From: UBA2767 sp965228625 | GTDB taxonomy: Bacteria; Pseudomonadota; Alphaproteobacteria; Rhizobiales; Methyloligellaceae | DNA: 64,000 nt | Reading direction: 5' to 3' | Assembly (NCBI GenBank): GCA_965228625.1 | Contig: OZ245829.1 | Location: 1,612,001-1,676,000 of the forward strand | Part shown: positions 8,878 to 16,296 of the stretch, in pieces | How the letters are laid out: every line of letters starts with the position of its first letter | How positions within the stretch are numbered: the stretch's first letter is position 1 | Notes under the pieces: generated by a model | The model's database searches: none | The model's input: only the letters and a program-made list of their open reading frames with translations | Told to the model about the DNA's origin: nothing | Program-made: the position numbers and the translations under genes

Positions 8878-9005
8878 CGACAGTAGTGTGTCGACGAACA
8901 TGTGCCGATGCCAACGAGGCACATCCAACGATTCGATAGTCTGGCGATGCTCTCACTGAAGGTGAGCACTCTGGGCGGCGAATGCCATTCAAAGGAGTTT
9001 CGATC

Positions 9006-11339
9006 ATGTGGCGACATCTTTGCGTGGCCCTCGCGATGGCCGGCATGCTCTATCCGACAGCCGGGCTGGCGCGCGTGCTGCATGTGAACCAGGCCGTCGC
9101 GGACAAGGCGGGAGACGGTTCGTCCTGGGCAAAGGCGTTTGCGTCGCTCTCCGCGGCGCTGAAGACCGCAAGGCGCGGCGACGAGATCTGGGTGGCGCGC
9201 GGCACGTACAAGCCGACCGACGGCAGCGACCGCAGCGCCTCCTTCGTTCTGGTCGAAGGGGTTAGCGTCTATGGCGGCTTTGCGGGGCGCGAGACCGAGC
9301 GTAGCGCGCGCGATTGGCGAACGAACGAAACCATCCTCAGCGGCGACATTGGTGTCTCGGGGGAGTGGCGAGACAACAGCTTCCATGTGGTTATCGGCGC
9401 CAACGATGCGCTGCTGGACGGCTTTACGGTGGCGCACGGCGCGGCGATCCCGGACCGAGCGAAGGGTCCGCGCCCCGCCGCTGCTCCGCAGGCGCCGGGA
9501 CAGCGCGCCAATCCGAACGACGAGCGCATCCATGTGACGCCGGAGATTGTACTCAGCGGCGGGCGCGGCAATGACGGCGTCGGCGGCGGCATGCTGAACT
9601 TCCGTGCCGCGCCGGTGGTTCGGAACTGCCTTTTCCGCGACAACCGGGCGATGAAGGCCGGCGCCGTCTACAACATGACGGCCGAGGGCGACTCTCCACG
9701 GAACCTCGTGCCCCGCCCGGCCGGACGCTTCGAGGATTGCGAGTTTCGCAACAATCTGGCGATCGATCGTGGCGGCGCCATGTCCAACGACATGCGGACA
9801 AACCCGACGATCGTGCGTTCGCTCTTCGTCGCCAACCGGTCCGGCGGCAAGGGCGGCGCCATCTATAACGACTTTGCCTGCTCGCCGGAGATTCGCGACA
9901 GCGTCTTCGTCTGGAACCGCGCCTTCGAGGCGGCAGCCATCGGCAATGATGGCGGGTCCCGCCCGGTGATCGTGGGCAGCGTCATCGCCAACAATGTGGC
10001 GGACGATCTGGGCGCCGGGCTCTATCAGGGCACAGGCCCGGCCAACAACCCGGTGGTGGTGAACTCCATCGTCAGAAATAACAAGGCGCCCGCCGGGCCC
10101 GCGGACATCTATAACTGGCACACCAATGCGCCTCAGATCGCCGGCTCCATCGTCGGTGACAGGACCGAGGAACCGATCCCACCGGGCGAGGTCGCCGCCG
10201 TGATCGAGAAGCTGAAGGCGCGGGCGGACCGGGTGCGCAGAGCCGACGACGTGCCGATGCGCACCCACGACCCTTCCGCCTCTCCGATCCATGTGGACGC
10301 GGCGAGCAGTGCGGCCAAGCCCGACGGCGCTTCCTGGGCGTCGGCCTTTCGCGATCTGCAGGACGGCATCGATGCGGCTGCCGAGCGGGCGGGCTCCGTC
10401 TGGCTCGCAGCCGGGATTTACACGCCGAAGGGAGACGGACGCCATGCTTCCTTCCGGCTGAAGCCGGGCGTCGCCGTTTATGGCGGCTTTGCGGGCTCGG
10501 AGACCGCGCTCGAGGCGCGCGACTGGGCAAAGAATCGGAGCGTGCTCTCCGGCGACATCGGTGCCCGCGTGCTTGCAGCAGACAATAGCTACCATGTGGT
10601 GATCGGCGCCAACGGCGCACGGCTCGACGGCGTGACCGTGACGGCCGGGAATGCCAGCGGCAGCGGCTACAACGGAAAGGGCGGCGGCCTGGTCAACTAC
10701 GCGGACTATACCCAGAAAGCGCCCTTCGCACCTCCGGTTACCGGTTTCGACATGACCCTCGCCAACTGCGTCTTCGACGGCAACAGTGCGCAGGAAGGCG
10801 GCGCGCTCTATTCCTACGATCGCGCGAAGATGACGATCACCAACTGCCGTTTTACAAACAACGCGGCCGCGTTCGGCGGCGCTATCGTCGACCGGGTCGG
10901 CGTGGTCACGACCATGAACGAGGTGACCTTCGACGGCAATCGGGCACGCTGGTCGGGTGGCGCCTATTTCGTCGATTATGGCTCGCGGCCCAAGCTGGAC
11001 GGCGTGCGCTTCAACGCCAACGAGGCGGGTGCGGACGGCGGCGCGGTCTACACCATCAGCCGCGCCTCGCAACTCGAAGCGAGCATTCTGACCGGCAAGA
11101 ATCTGGACTTCGAGGGCAATCGCGCGGGCCTGCGCGGCGGCGGCATCGCGGCGACCGATTCATCGCTCGTGCGCGTCGAGGGCTGCCGGATGACGGGCAA
11201 TGTAGCCGAGGCAGGCGGTGCCGCAGCTCAGGAGTACAACGCGTTGCTGGAGCTCAAGGACTGTACCTTCTCGAACAATCGGGCGCGCAACGCCAAAGCC
11301 GATATCGACCTGGGCGGCTATCAGCTGCCGCCGCATTAG
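9006..11339 (+). CDS. Secreted right-handed beta-helix (Pmp-like) protein with internal duplication
   Basis: A 777-residue protein starting at ATG 9006 (AGGAG eight bases upstream) with a clear signal peptide ending near residue 22 (hydrophobic core then GLARV). The body is two copies of one module. The first starts at about residue 25 (LHVNQA...DGSSWAKAF) and the second at about 428 (IHVDAA...DGASWASAF). Both carry the block VYGGFAG..E...ARDW...LSGDIG, then HVVIGAN..LDG.TV. Each module ends in short coils of the FxxN...GGA(I/L/V/M) type known from Chlamydia polymorphic outer-membrane proteins, about a dozen in total. No autotransporter barrel or sorting signal is visible, so it is probably periplasmic or released. 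It is the only intact gene in the mobile unit. Function is not known; adhesion or polysaccharide binding would be guesses. Confidence 0.85.
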   Translation: MWRHLCVALAMAGMLYPTAGLARVLHVNQAVADKAGDGSSWAKAFASLSAALKTARRGDEIWVARGTYKPTDGSDRSASFVLVEGVSVYGGFAGRETERSARDWRTNETILSGDIGVSGEWRDNSFHVVIGANDALLDGFTVAHGAAIPDRAKGPRPAAAPQAPGQRANPNDERIHVTPEIVLSGGRGNDGVGGGMLNFRAAPVVRNCLFRDNRAMKAGAVYNMTAEGDSPRNLVPRPAGRFEDCEFRNNLAIDRGGAMSNDMRTNPTIVRSLFVANRSGGKGGAIYNDFACSPEIRDSVFVWNRAFEAAAIGNDGGSRPVIVGSVIANNVADDLGAGLYQGTGPANNPVVVNSIVRNNKAPAGPADIYNWHTNAPQIAGSIVGDRTEEPIPPGEVAAVIEKLKARADRVRRADDVPMRTHDPSASPIHVDAASSAAKPDGASWASAFRDLQDGIDAAAERAGSVWLAAGIYTPKGDGRHASFRLKPGVAVYGGFAGSETALEARDWAKNRSVLSGDIGARVLAADNSYHVVIGANGARLDGVTVTAGNASGSGYNGKGGGLVNYADYTQKAPFAPPVTGFDMTLANCVFDGNSAQEGGALYSYDRAKMTITNCRFTNNAAAFGGAIVDRVGVVTTMNEVTFDGNRARWSGGAYFVDYGSRPKLDGVRFNANEAGADGGAVYTISRASQLEASILTGKNLDFEGNRAGLRGGGIAATDSSLVRVEGCRMTGNVAEAGGAAAQEYNALLELKDCTFSNNRARNAKADIDLGGYQLPPH

Positions 11340-11475
11340 GCGGTTGCGGGCGCACGGCCCCTCGGTGCGACAGTACGGCCCGACTCTGCCCTCGATTTCC
11401 CGTTGCCGAACCCTGTGCCGATTGGGTTTAGTCCGATACCGACCGCACCATGGTCCGGGTTCGAAACGAGGCGCC

Positions 11476-11715
11476 ATGCCAGCACCGAAGGTTTTCAAGG
11501 GCGGATGACTGTGCGGACGCATCCGCTATGTCGCGCGCGGCACGCCGGTGTTTCCGCATCTCTGCTCCTGCTCCGTCTGTCGGCGCTGGAGCGGCGCGCC
11601 GAGCGTCGCCTGGGTCGAGTTCCCGCTCGACGCCTTCGAGTGGGACGGCGACGGGACGAAACCCACGCTCTACCGCTCTTCGGAAAAAACCAGACGCGGA
11701 AGCTGCAGCGGCTGC
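11476..11715 (+). pseudogene. GFA (glutathione-dependent formaldehyde-activating-like) protein, interrupted N-terminal fragment
   Basis: From ATG 11476 the frame reads MPAPKVFKGG, then TGA at 11506-11508, then LCGRIRYVARGTPVFPHLCS, CSVCRRWSGAPSVAW and YRSSEKTRRGSCSGCG. This is the zinc-binding GFA/Mss4-like fold, whose motif is normally GGCLCG; here the first Cys codon TGC has become TGA. Around 11710-11720 GFA similarity ends and the frame meets transposase sequence, so the C-terminal third is also lost. Two independent lesions make it a pseudogene. Confidence 0.75.
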
Positions 11716-12219
11716 GGCCCGCGCACCGCGATCATGAGCGCAGCGCCCCCTGGCCCGTCGAATGGCTGCTGATCGAATGGCCGCCAGGCGAGGCCGAGCC
11801 GACCAAGTTCTGGCTGTCCACGCTGGCCGAGGAGACGACGCTTGCCGAACTCGTGGATCAGGCCAAACAGCGCTGGCGGATCGAGCGCGACTATCAGGAC
11901 CTCAAACAGGAAATCGGCCTGGGCCACTATGAGGGGCGCGGCTGGCGCGGCTTTCACCACCACGCCACGCTGGCCATTGCGGCTTATGGGTTCCTGATCT
12001 GCGAGGCGCAGACGATTCCCCCCTCAGGACGCGGACGCTTCGGCGCGCGCCAAATGGCTCGACTTCCCGAAAGTTACCGACCCCGCGGCGCTCCCGATCC
12101 GACCCGAACGACACGTGGCCACATCGATCGCTACTGTTCGTAAGCGTCTCACAGTCCACCTGGCGCGCAGTTTCCATCGATGTCCCTGCTGCAACAGGAT
12201 AAAAGATGATGGCTTATGA
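11716..12219 (+). pseudogene. IS701-family transposase, C-terminal fragment with frameshift
   Basis: Starts in the GFA remnant and continues as RPAHRDHERSAPWPVEWLLI, EAEPTKFWLSTL, RWRIERDYQDLKQEIGLGHY, EGRGWRGFHHHATLAIAAYG, PPSG, LPESYRPRGAP, all strongly typical of the last third of IS701-family transposases. After RPRGAP (about 12092) the family sequence continues in another frame (RPERHVATSIATVRKRLTVH, then LARSFHRCPCCNRIK) to TGA at 12217-12219, which shows a frameshift. The stop overlaps the right inverted repeat. The middle of the enzyme is absent from the window. Confidence 0.85.
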
Positions 12220-12229
12220 CGCAGTAGGA
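12217..12229 (-). repeat. Right terminal inverted repeat of the IS701-type unit
   Basis: Reads TGACGCAGTAGGA on the plus strand, the reverse complement of the left end with 11 of 13 matches. The CTAA duplication follows at once at 12230-12233, and its first three bases, read on the minus strand, are the TAG stop of tadA. Confidence 0.8.
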
Positions 12230-12712
12230 CTAACGCCGTTCCCTGAAAAAACCTTTCAGCAATTCCGCGGCACGCCGCTCGTCAATCCCGCCATAGACCT
12301 CCGGTGCGTGGTGACAGGTCGGCTGATCGAAAAAGCGCACGCCGTTGACCACCGCGCCGCCCTTCTCGTCTTCGGCTCCGAAATAGAGACGCCGGATGCG
12401 GGCAAACGAGATCACCGCCGCGCACATGGCACAGGGCTCGAGCGTGACATACAGATCGCAGCCGGTGAGCCGTTCGCTTTGCCACTTCCGGCAGCCCTCT
12501 CGAATGACCAACATCTCCGCATGGGCGCTCGGGTCGTTGAGCGCGCGGGTCCGGTTGCCGGCGCGCGCGATGATGCGGCCCGCTTCATCCACGAGCACCG
12601 CCCCGACCGGCACCTCGCCACGCAGAGCCGCGTCCTGCGCTTCCGCGAGCGCGGTCTCCATCACCGTTTCGGGCTTGCCGGTCTCACCGGCTTTTGTCAG
12701 GTTGCGCGTCAT
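12230..12712 (-). CDS. tadA: tRNA-specific adenosine deaminase TadA
   Basis: Converts adenosine 34 to inosine in the anticodon of tRNA-Arg(ACG), an essential step. The 160-residue protein holds both zinc motifs of the cytidine/deoxycytidylate deaminase fold, SAHAEM (catalytic Glu, about residue 66) and LEPCAMCAAV (about 92-101), with GEVPVGAVLVD before them and the typical C-terminus GGIDERRAAELLKGFFRERR. ATG 12712 was chosen; an internal Met at residue 18 (12661) is an alternative and would give a more usual length. The stop codon lies inside the CTAA target duplication of the mobile unit, but the protein end is intact. The gene is divergent from the pseudouridine synthase gene, 87 bp away. 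Confidence 0.93.
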   Translation of the reverse strand: MTRNLTKAGETGKPETVMETALAEAQDAALRGEVPVGAVLVDEAGRIIARAGNRTRALNDPSAHAEMLVIREGCRKWQSERLTGCDLYVTLEPCAMCAAVISFARIRRLYFGAEDEKGGAVVNGVRFFDQPTCHHAPEVYGGIDERRAAELLKGFFRERR

Positions 12713-12799
12713 TCCGAGCCCCAAGTGGAACGCGAAAGGCCATTCGGTCAAGTGGCAAAACCCGGTCGACAGAAAGCTCCATCGAGCGCGGAGGCGCCG

Positions 12800-13594
12800 A
12801 TGCGCATCGCCAAGGCGATGGCGCAGGCCGGGTTGTGCTCGCGCCGAGAGGCCGAACGCTGGATCGAGGCCGGCAGGGTGAGCGTCAACGGCAAACAGTT
12901 GAAAACACCCGCTGTGACCGTGACGGCACGGGACAAGGTGTTCGTCGACGGCAAGGCGCTGACCCGTGCCGAGCCGCCGCGCCTGTGGCGTTATCACAAG
13001 CCCAAGGGGCTGATCACCACGCATAGCGACCCGCAGGGACGCCCGACGGTGTTCGATGCGCTGCCGAAGACCATGCCGCGCGTCGTGTCCGTCGGACGCC
13101 TCGACATCACCACGGAAGGGCTGCTGCTGCTCACCACGTCGGGTGAGCTTGCGCGCCATCTCGAACTGCCCTCAACCGGTTGGCTCCGGCGTTACCGGGT
13201 ACGGGCCCGTGGCAAGGTCACGCAGGACGCGCTCGACGCCCTCAAGAGCGGTATCGAGATCGAAGGGGTGCGCTACGGTGAGGTCGACGCAAGGCTGGAC
13301 CGCGAACAGGGCGCAAATGTGTGGCTGACCATGGCCTTGCGCGAGGGCAAGAACCGCGAGGTGAAGCGCATCGCGACCCATCTCGGGCTCGAGGTCAATC
13401 GGCTGATCCGCCTCTCCTACGGGCCCTTCGCGCTGGGCGATCTGAAATCCGGCACGGTCGAGGAAGTCAAGCCAAACGTCCTTGCCGACCAGCTCGGACC
13501 CCGGCTGGCGGGAGACCTCGGCATCAAGGCGACGGGCAAGACGCCCGCCAAAAAGCCGCAGCGCAAGCCTGCCGGAAAGCGCCCGCGCCGATGA
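12800..13594 (+). CDS. Ribosomal large subunit pseudouridine synthase, RluB/RsuA family
   Basis: Converts a uridine to pseudouridine in rRNA. The 264-residue protein has an N-terminal S4 RNA-binding domain (MRIAKAMAQAGLCSRREAER) and the catalytic motif GRLDITTEGLLLLT (Asp nucleophile, about residue 100), followed by REGKNREVKR and a Lys/Pro/Arg-rich tail typical of alphaproteobacterial members. The start ATG 12800 has GGAGG five bases upstream; a longer open frame reaching back into the mobile element is not real coding. RluB is more likely than RluE or RsuA, but the exact target site cannot be read from sequence. The stop overlaps rsmD by 4 bp. Confidence 0.88.
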   Translation: MRIAKAMAQAGLCSRREAERWIEAGRVSVNGKQLKTPAVTVTARDKVFVDGKALTRAEPPRLWRYHKPKGLITTHSDPQGRPTVFDALPKTMPRVVSVGRLDITTEGLLLLTTSGELARHLELPSTGWLRRYRVRARGKVTQDALDALKSGIEIEGVRYGEVDARLDREQGANVWLTMALREGKNREVKRIATHLGLEVNRLIRLSYGPFALGDLKSGTVEEVKPNVLADQLGPRLAGDLGIKATGKTPAKKPQRKPAGKRPRR

Positions 13595-14148
13595 GAATTG
13601 TCGCGGGCAAATTCAAGGGCCGGCCGCTCGCCGCACCGAAAGACCGCGCGACCCGTCCGACGAGCGACAGGGTACGCGAGGCCGTGTTCAATGTGCTCGC
13701 CCACGGTATTGAGGATTTCACGCTTGAAGGGGGGCGCGTGCTGGACCTGTTCGCCGGCACCGGGGCGCTCGGGATCGAGGCCCTATCGCGCGGTGCCAGA
13801 TACTGCCTGTTCATTGAGAACTCGGCGCCGGCGCGCGGCCTCATCCGCACCAATGTGGAAACACTCAGCCTGACCGGCGTCACGAAGATCTGGCGGCGGG
13901 ACGCGAGCGCGCTCGGCCCGGCCGGCAACATGGAGGCCTTCGACCTGGTCTTTGCCGACCCGCCCTACGCTGAGGAACTGGGAGAGATGGCCCTTCGGGC
14001 CGCGCGCGACAATGGCTGGATCAAACAGCACGGCATCGCGGTGGTCGAGGAGAGCGCGCAGAGCAGGTTCGAGGCGCCGGAAGGATATGAAGAGCTGGAC
14101 CGGCGCGTCTATGGCGATACCGAGGTGATCTTCCTGCGATCAGCCTAG
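13591..14148 (+). CDS. rsmD: 16S rRNA (guanine(966)-N(2))-methyltransferase RsmD
   Basis: S-adenosylmethionine-dependent methyltransferase acting on the 30S subunit. The 185-residue protein starts MRIVAGKFKGRPL and has RPTSDRVREAVFN, the SAM-binding LDLFAGTGALGIEALSRGA and the catalytic motif DPPY (FADPPYAEE). It is translationally coupled to the pseudouridine synthase through ATGA, so two rRNA-modification genes are made together. Confidence 0.95.
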   Translation: MRIVAGKFKGRPLAAPKDRATRPTSDRVREAVFNVLAHGIEDFTLEGGRVLDLFAGTGALGIEALSRGARYCLFIENSAPARGLIRTNVETLSLTGVTKIWRRDASALGPAGNMEAFDLVFADPPYAEELGEMALRAARDNGWIKQHGIAVVEESAQSRFEAPEGYEELDRRVYGDTEVIFLRSA

Positions 14149-14150
14149 AG

Positions 14151-14477
14151 TCAATTGCCGGCGCGTCCCGTCCCGCCCTCGGACTGCGTCTCCCAGAAAT
14201 CGAGCACTTCGCGGCGGTAGGTCTCGGCACAGTCGCCCGCGCAATCCAGCCACGCGCCGCCAGGCGTCTCGACCTGCCAGTACGTCACCTCGCCGCGCAG
14301 GACCTGACGCTTGGCGCGGACCGCGAGCTTGTCCGAATAGTTGCTTTTCGCGACGACGGACCCGTGGCTGATGATCGTCGGCTCCGGCTGTTTGAACTCC
14401 TCGTAGATATCGAACAGGAAATACCCGGCCATGGCGGCGACGGCGGCAAGAAAGGCAAGCTTGAGAACGATGAACAT
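14151..14477 (-). CDS. Hypothetical membrane-anchored small protein
   Basis: A 108-residue protein not recognised as a named family. Residues 3-23 form one hydrophobic segment (signal anchor or uncleaved signal), followed by a mostly polar domain rich in charged residues, with a GEVTYWQVETPGGAWLDCAG segment holding a tryptophan pair and two cysteines (CAGDC). The hydrophilic part would sit in the periplasm if the N-terminus is cytoplasmic. It ends 2 bp from rsmD (convergent) and lies 16 bp downstream of mutL in the same direction, so it may be cotranscribed with mutL. Confidence 0.6.
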   Translation of the reverse strand: MFIVLKLAFLAAVAAMAGYFLFDIYEEFKQPEPTIISHGSVVAKSNYSDKLAVRAKRQVLRGEVTYWQVETPGGAWLDCAGDCAETYRREVLDFWETQSEGGTGRAGN

Positions 14478-14493
14478 GACGAGCCCTTACGGA

Positions 14494-16284
14494 TTACCGC
14501 CGCGAGAACAGCTTCTCGATGTCCGCAAGCTTGAGCTCGACATAAGTGGGCCGGCCATGGTTGCACTGTCCCGAATGCGGCGTTGATTCCATCTCGCGCA
14601 GCAGCGCGTTCATCTCATCCGCCTTCAGACGCCGCCCTGCGCGAACGCTGCCGTAACACGCCATTGTGGCGCAAACGTCATGCAACCGCTCCTGAAGGGT
14701 GTCGGCGGCATCGGTCTGCCGGATCTCGTCGGCGAGATCCCGGATCAGGCCGCGAATATCCGTATCACCCAGAAGTGCCGGCATCTCGCGCACCGCCACC
14801 GCGCTATCACCGAAACGCTCCAGCACCACGCCGAACCGGGCCAGCTCTTCCGCACGCGCATCGAGTGATTCCACGGCCGTCTCGTCCAGCTCGACGACTT
14901 CGGGGATCAGCAGCATCTGCCGGGCGACGCCGCCATTGCCGAGTGCCGTTTTCATCTTCTCGTAGACCAGGCGTTCATGGGCCGCGTGCTGGTCCACGAT
15001 GATCACAGAGTCATCGGTCTGGGAGATGATGTAAGTGTCGTGGAGCTGCGCGCGCGCCGCTCCGAGCGGGCTTGCCTCGTAGTCGGGTGCCGCGTCGACG
15101 TCGCTCGTACGGGTATCACCGCTCGGCGCGGCAAATCCCTCAAGCGGCGCCTGCGCCGCCTCGGCGAACCCCATGGCCGTCCGCGCCGCGGAGCGAGGAA
15201 AAGACCGGGCAGCCGGCCTTGCGCCATGCGAGGGTGTGCCGGCGCGTGCGAAGGCCGTCGATGCAAGGGTAGCGCTTGCCGCATGCCCAGCGCCCTCCAG
15301 CGTTTCACGAAGCGCACCCACAATGAGCGCGCGCACCGCACCCGGGTCCCGGAAGCGTACTTCGGCCTTTGCCGGGTGGACGTTCACATCGACTTCCTGC
15401 GGCGGCACCTCCAGGAAGAGCGCCAGCATCGGATAGCGTCCGCGCGGCAACAGATCGCCGTAAGCCCCACGCACCGCGCCTGCGAGCAGCTTGTCACGGA
15501 CCGGACGGCCATTGACGAACAGGAACTGCATCATCTGGTTCGCCCGATTGAGGGTGGGCAGGCCGGCGAAACCGTGCAGGCGAAGCATGTCGCGTTCGGC
15601 GGCAACGCGCTGGGCGTCGCGCATGAACTCCTCGCCCATGATCCGCCCCAGGCGTGCCAGCACCCCCTCCCCGTCTCCGGGAAGCACCGCCGGCACGCGC
15701 AGCACCGTGCGATCACCACTGGTCAGCGAAAACGCGACGCCCGGATGGGCCATCGCCAGGCGTTTGACCACGTCGGAAATCGCACCCTGTTCGGCGCGCT
15801 CCGACTTCATAAATTTCAGCCGCGCGGGCGTTGCATAGAACAGATCGCGCACCTCGACGCGCGTTCCCGTATTGAGTGCCGCCGGACGCGGGCCCGTGGT
15901 TCGTCCCGCGTCGACAAGAAGCTCCGCGCCCTCATCCGCCCCGCGCGCGTGGCTCTGGATTGCCAGCCGCGCCACCGCGCCGATCGACGGCAGGGCTTCA
16001 CCGCGAAAACCCAGCGTCGCGATGTTCGACAGATCGTCGTCCTGCAGTTTCGAGGTGGCGTGGCGTTCCACCGACAGGACGAGATCCTTAAGGCTCATTC
16101 CGCAGCCGTCGTCGCTCACCTGGATGTAGGAAAGTCCGCCGTCACGCGAGACCACGTCGATCTGTGCGGCACCGGCGTCGAGGGCGTTTTCGACGAGTTC
16201 CTTGACCACGCTCGCCGGGCGCTCGATGACCTCGCCCGCGGCGATACGGTTGACCAGGTTCGCAGGCAGTTGGCGGACAACCAC
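14494..16284 (-). CDS. mutL: DNA mismatch repair protein MutL (endonuclease-type)
   Basis: GHKL ATPase that links MutS mismatch recognition to strand incision. The N-terminal domain has LVENALDAGA, VSDDGCGM and TLGFRGEALPSIGAVA, and the transducer region has NGRPVRDKLL and VNVHPAKAEVRFRDP. The C-terminal domain contains the DQHA(x)2E(x)4E metal-binding signature (DQHAAHERLVYE, near residue 430), so this MutL should nick DNA itself, as in bacteria without MutH. Length is 596 residues, with a low-complexity linker around 340-400. The start is ATG 16284. Confidence 0.95.
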   Translation of the reverse strand: MVVRQLPANLVNRIAAGEVIERPASVVKELVENALDAGAAQIDVVSRDGGLSYIQVSDDGCGMSLKDLVLSVERHATSKLQDDDLSNIATLGFRGEALPSIGAVARLAIQSHARGADEGAELLVDAGRTTGPRPAALNTGTRVEVRDLFYATPARLKFMKSERAEQGAISDVVKRLAMAHPGVAFSLTSGDRTVLRVPAVLPGDGEGVLARLGRIMGEEFMRDAQRVAAERDMLRLHGFAGLPTLNRANQMMQFLFVNGRPVRDKLLAGAVRGAYGDLLPRGRYPMLALFLEVPPQEVDVNVHPAKAEVRFRDPGAVRALIVGALRETLEGAGHAASATLASTAFARAGTPSHGARPAARSFPRSAARTAMGFAEAAQAPLEGFAAPSGDTRTSDVDAAPDYEASPLGAARAQLHDTYIISQTDDSVIIVDQHAAHERLVYEKMKTALGNGGVARQMLLIPEVVELDETAVESLDARAEELARFGVVLERFGDSAVAVREMPALLGDTDIRGLIRDLADEIRQTDAADTLQERLHDVCATMACYGSVRAGRRLKADEMNALLREMESTPHSGQCNHGRPTYVELKLADIEKLFSRR

Positions 16285-16296
16285 CGCATCAGCTCC

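Larger units (their letters stand above)
8356..12229. mobile_element. IS701-ended composite cassette carrying a beta-helix protein gene
   Basis: A 3,874-bp unit bounded by inverted repeats (8356-8368 and 12217-12229) and by CTAA duplications. The first part of an IS701-family transposase lies at the left end and its last part at the right end, in the same orientation. The middle of the transposase is missing and replaced by three foreign pieces: the C-terminal end of an ATP-grasp gene, a complete secreted beta-helix protein gene and the N-terminal end of a GFA-family gene. Ordinary IS701 members are about 1.5 kb. The unit sits between the hydrolase gene and tadA, two convergent genes, without damaging either. 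Whether it ever moved as a whole, or the cargo replaced the transposase after insertion, cannot be told here. It cannot now make its own transposase. Confidence 0.82.

Noticed and set aside
8820..11072. 750-codon minus-strand open frame over the beta-helix gene
   Set aside because: Composition is a shadow of the plus-strand gene, which has a signal peptide, ribosome site and duplicated domain.
11506..11508. Selenocysteine reading of TGA in the GFA fragment
   Set aside because: The gene is also truncated at its 3' end and no SECIS-like hairpin stood out, so a nonsense mutation is simpler.
11403..11710. Continuous ORF joining the region after the beta-helix gene to the transposase
   Set aside because: The first ~100 codons show no similarity to transposases; real similarity starts only around 11716, and the GFA remnant uses another frame.
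12206..12799. Upstream extension of the pseudouridine synthase frame into the mobile element
   Set aside because: It runs antisense through tadA; the S4 domain begins at ATG 12800, which has GGAGG upstream.
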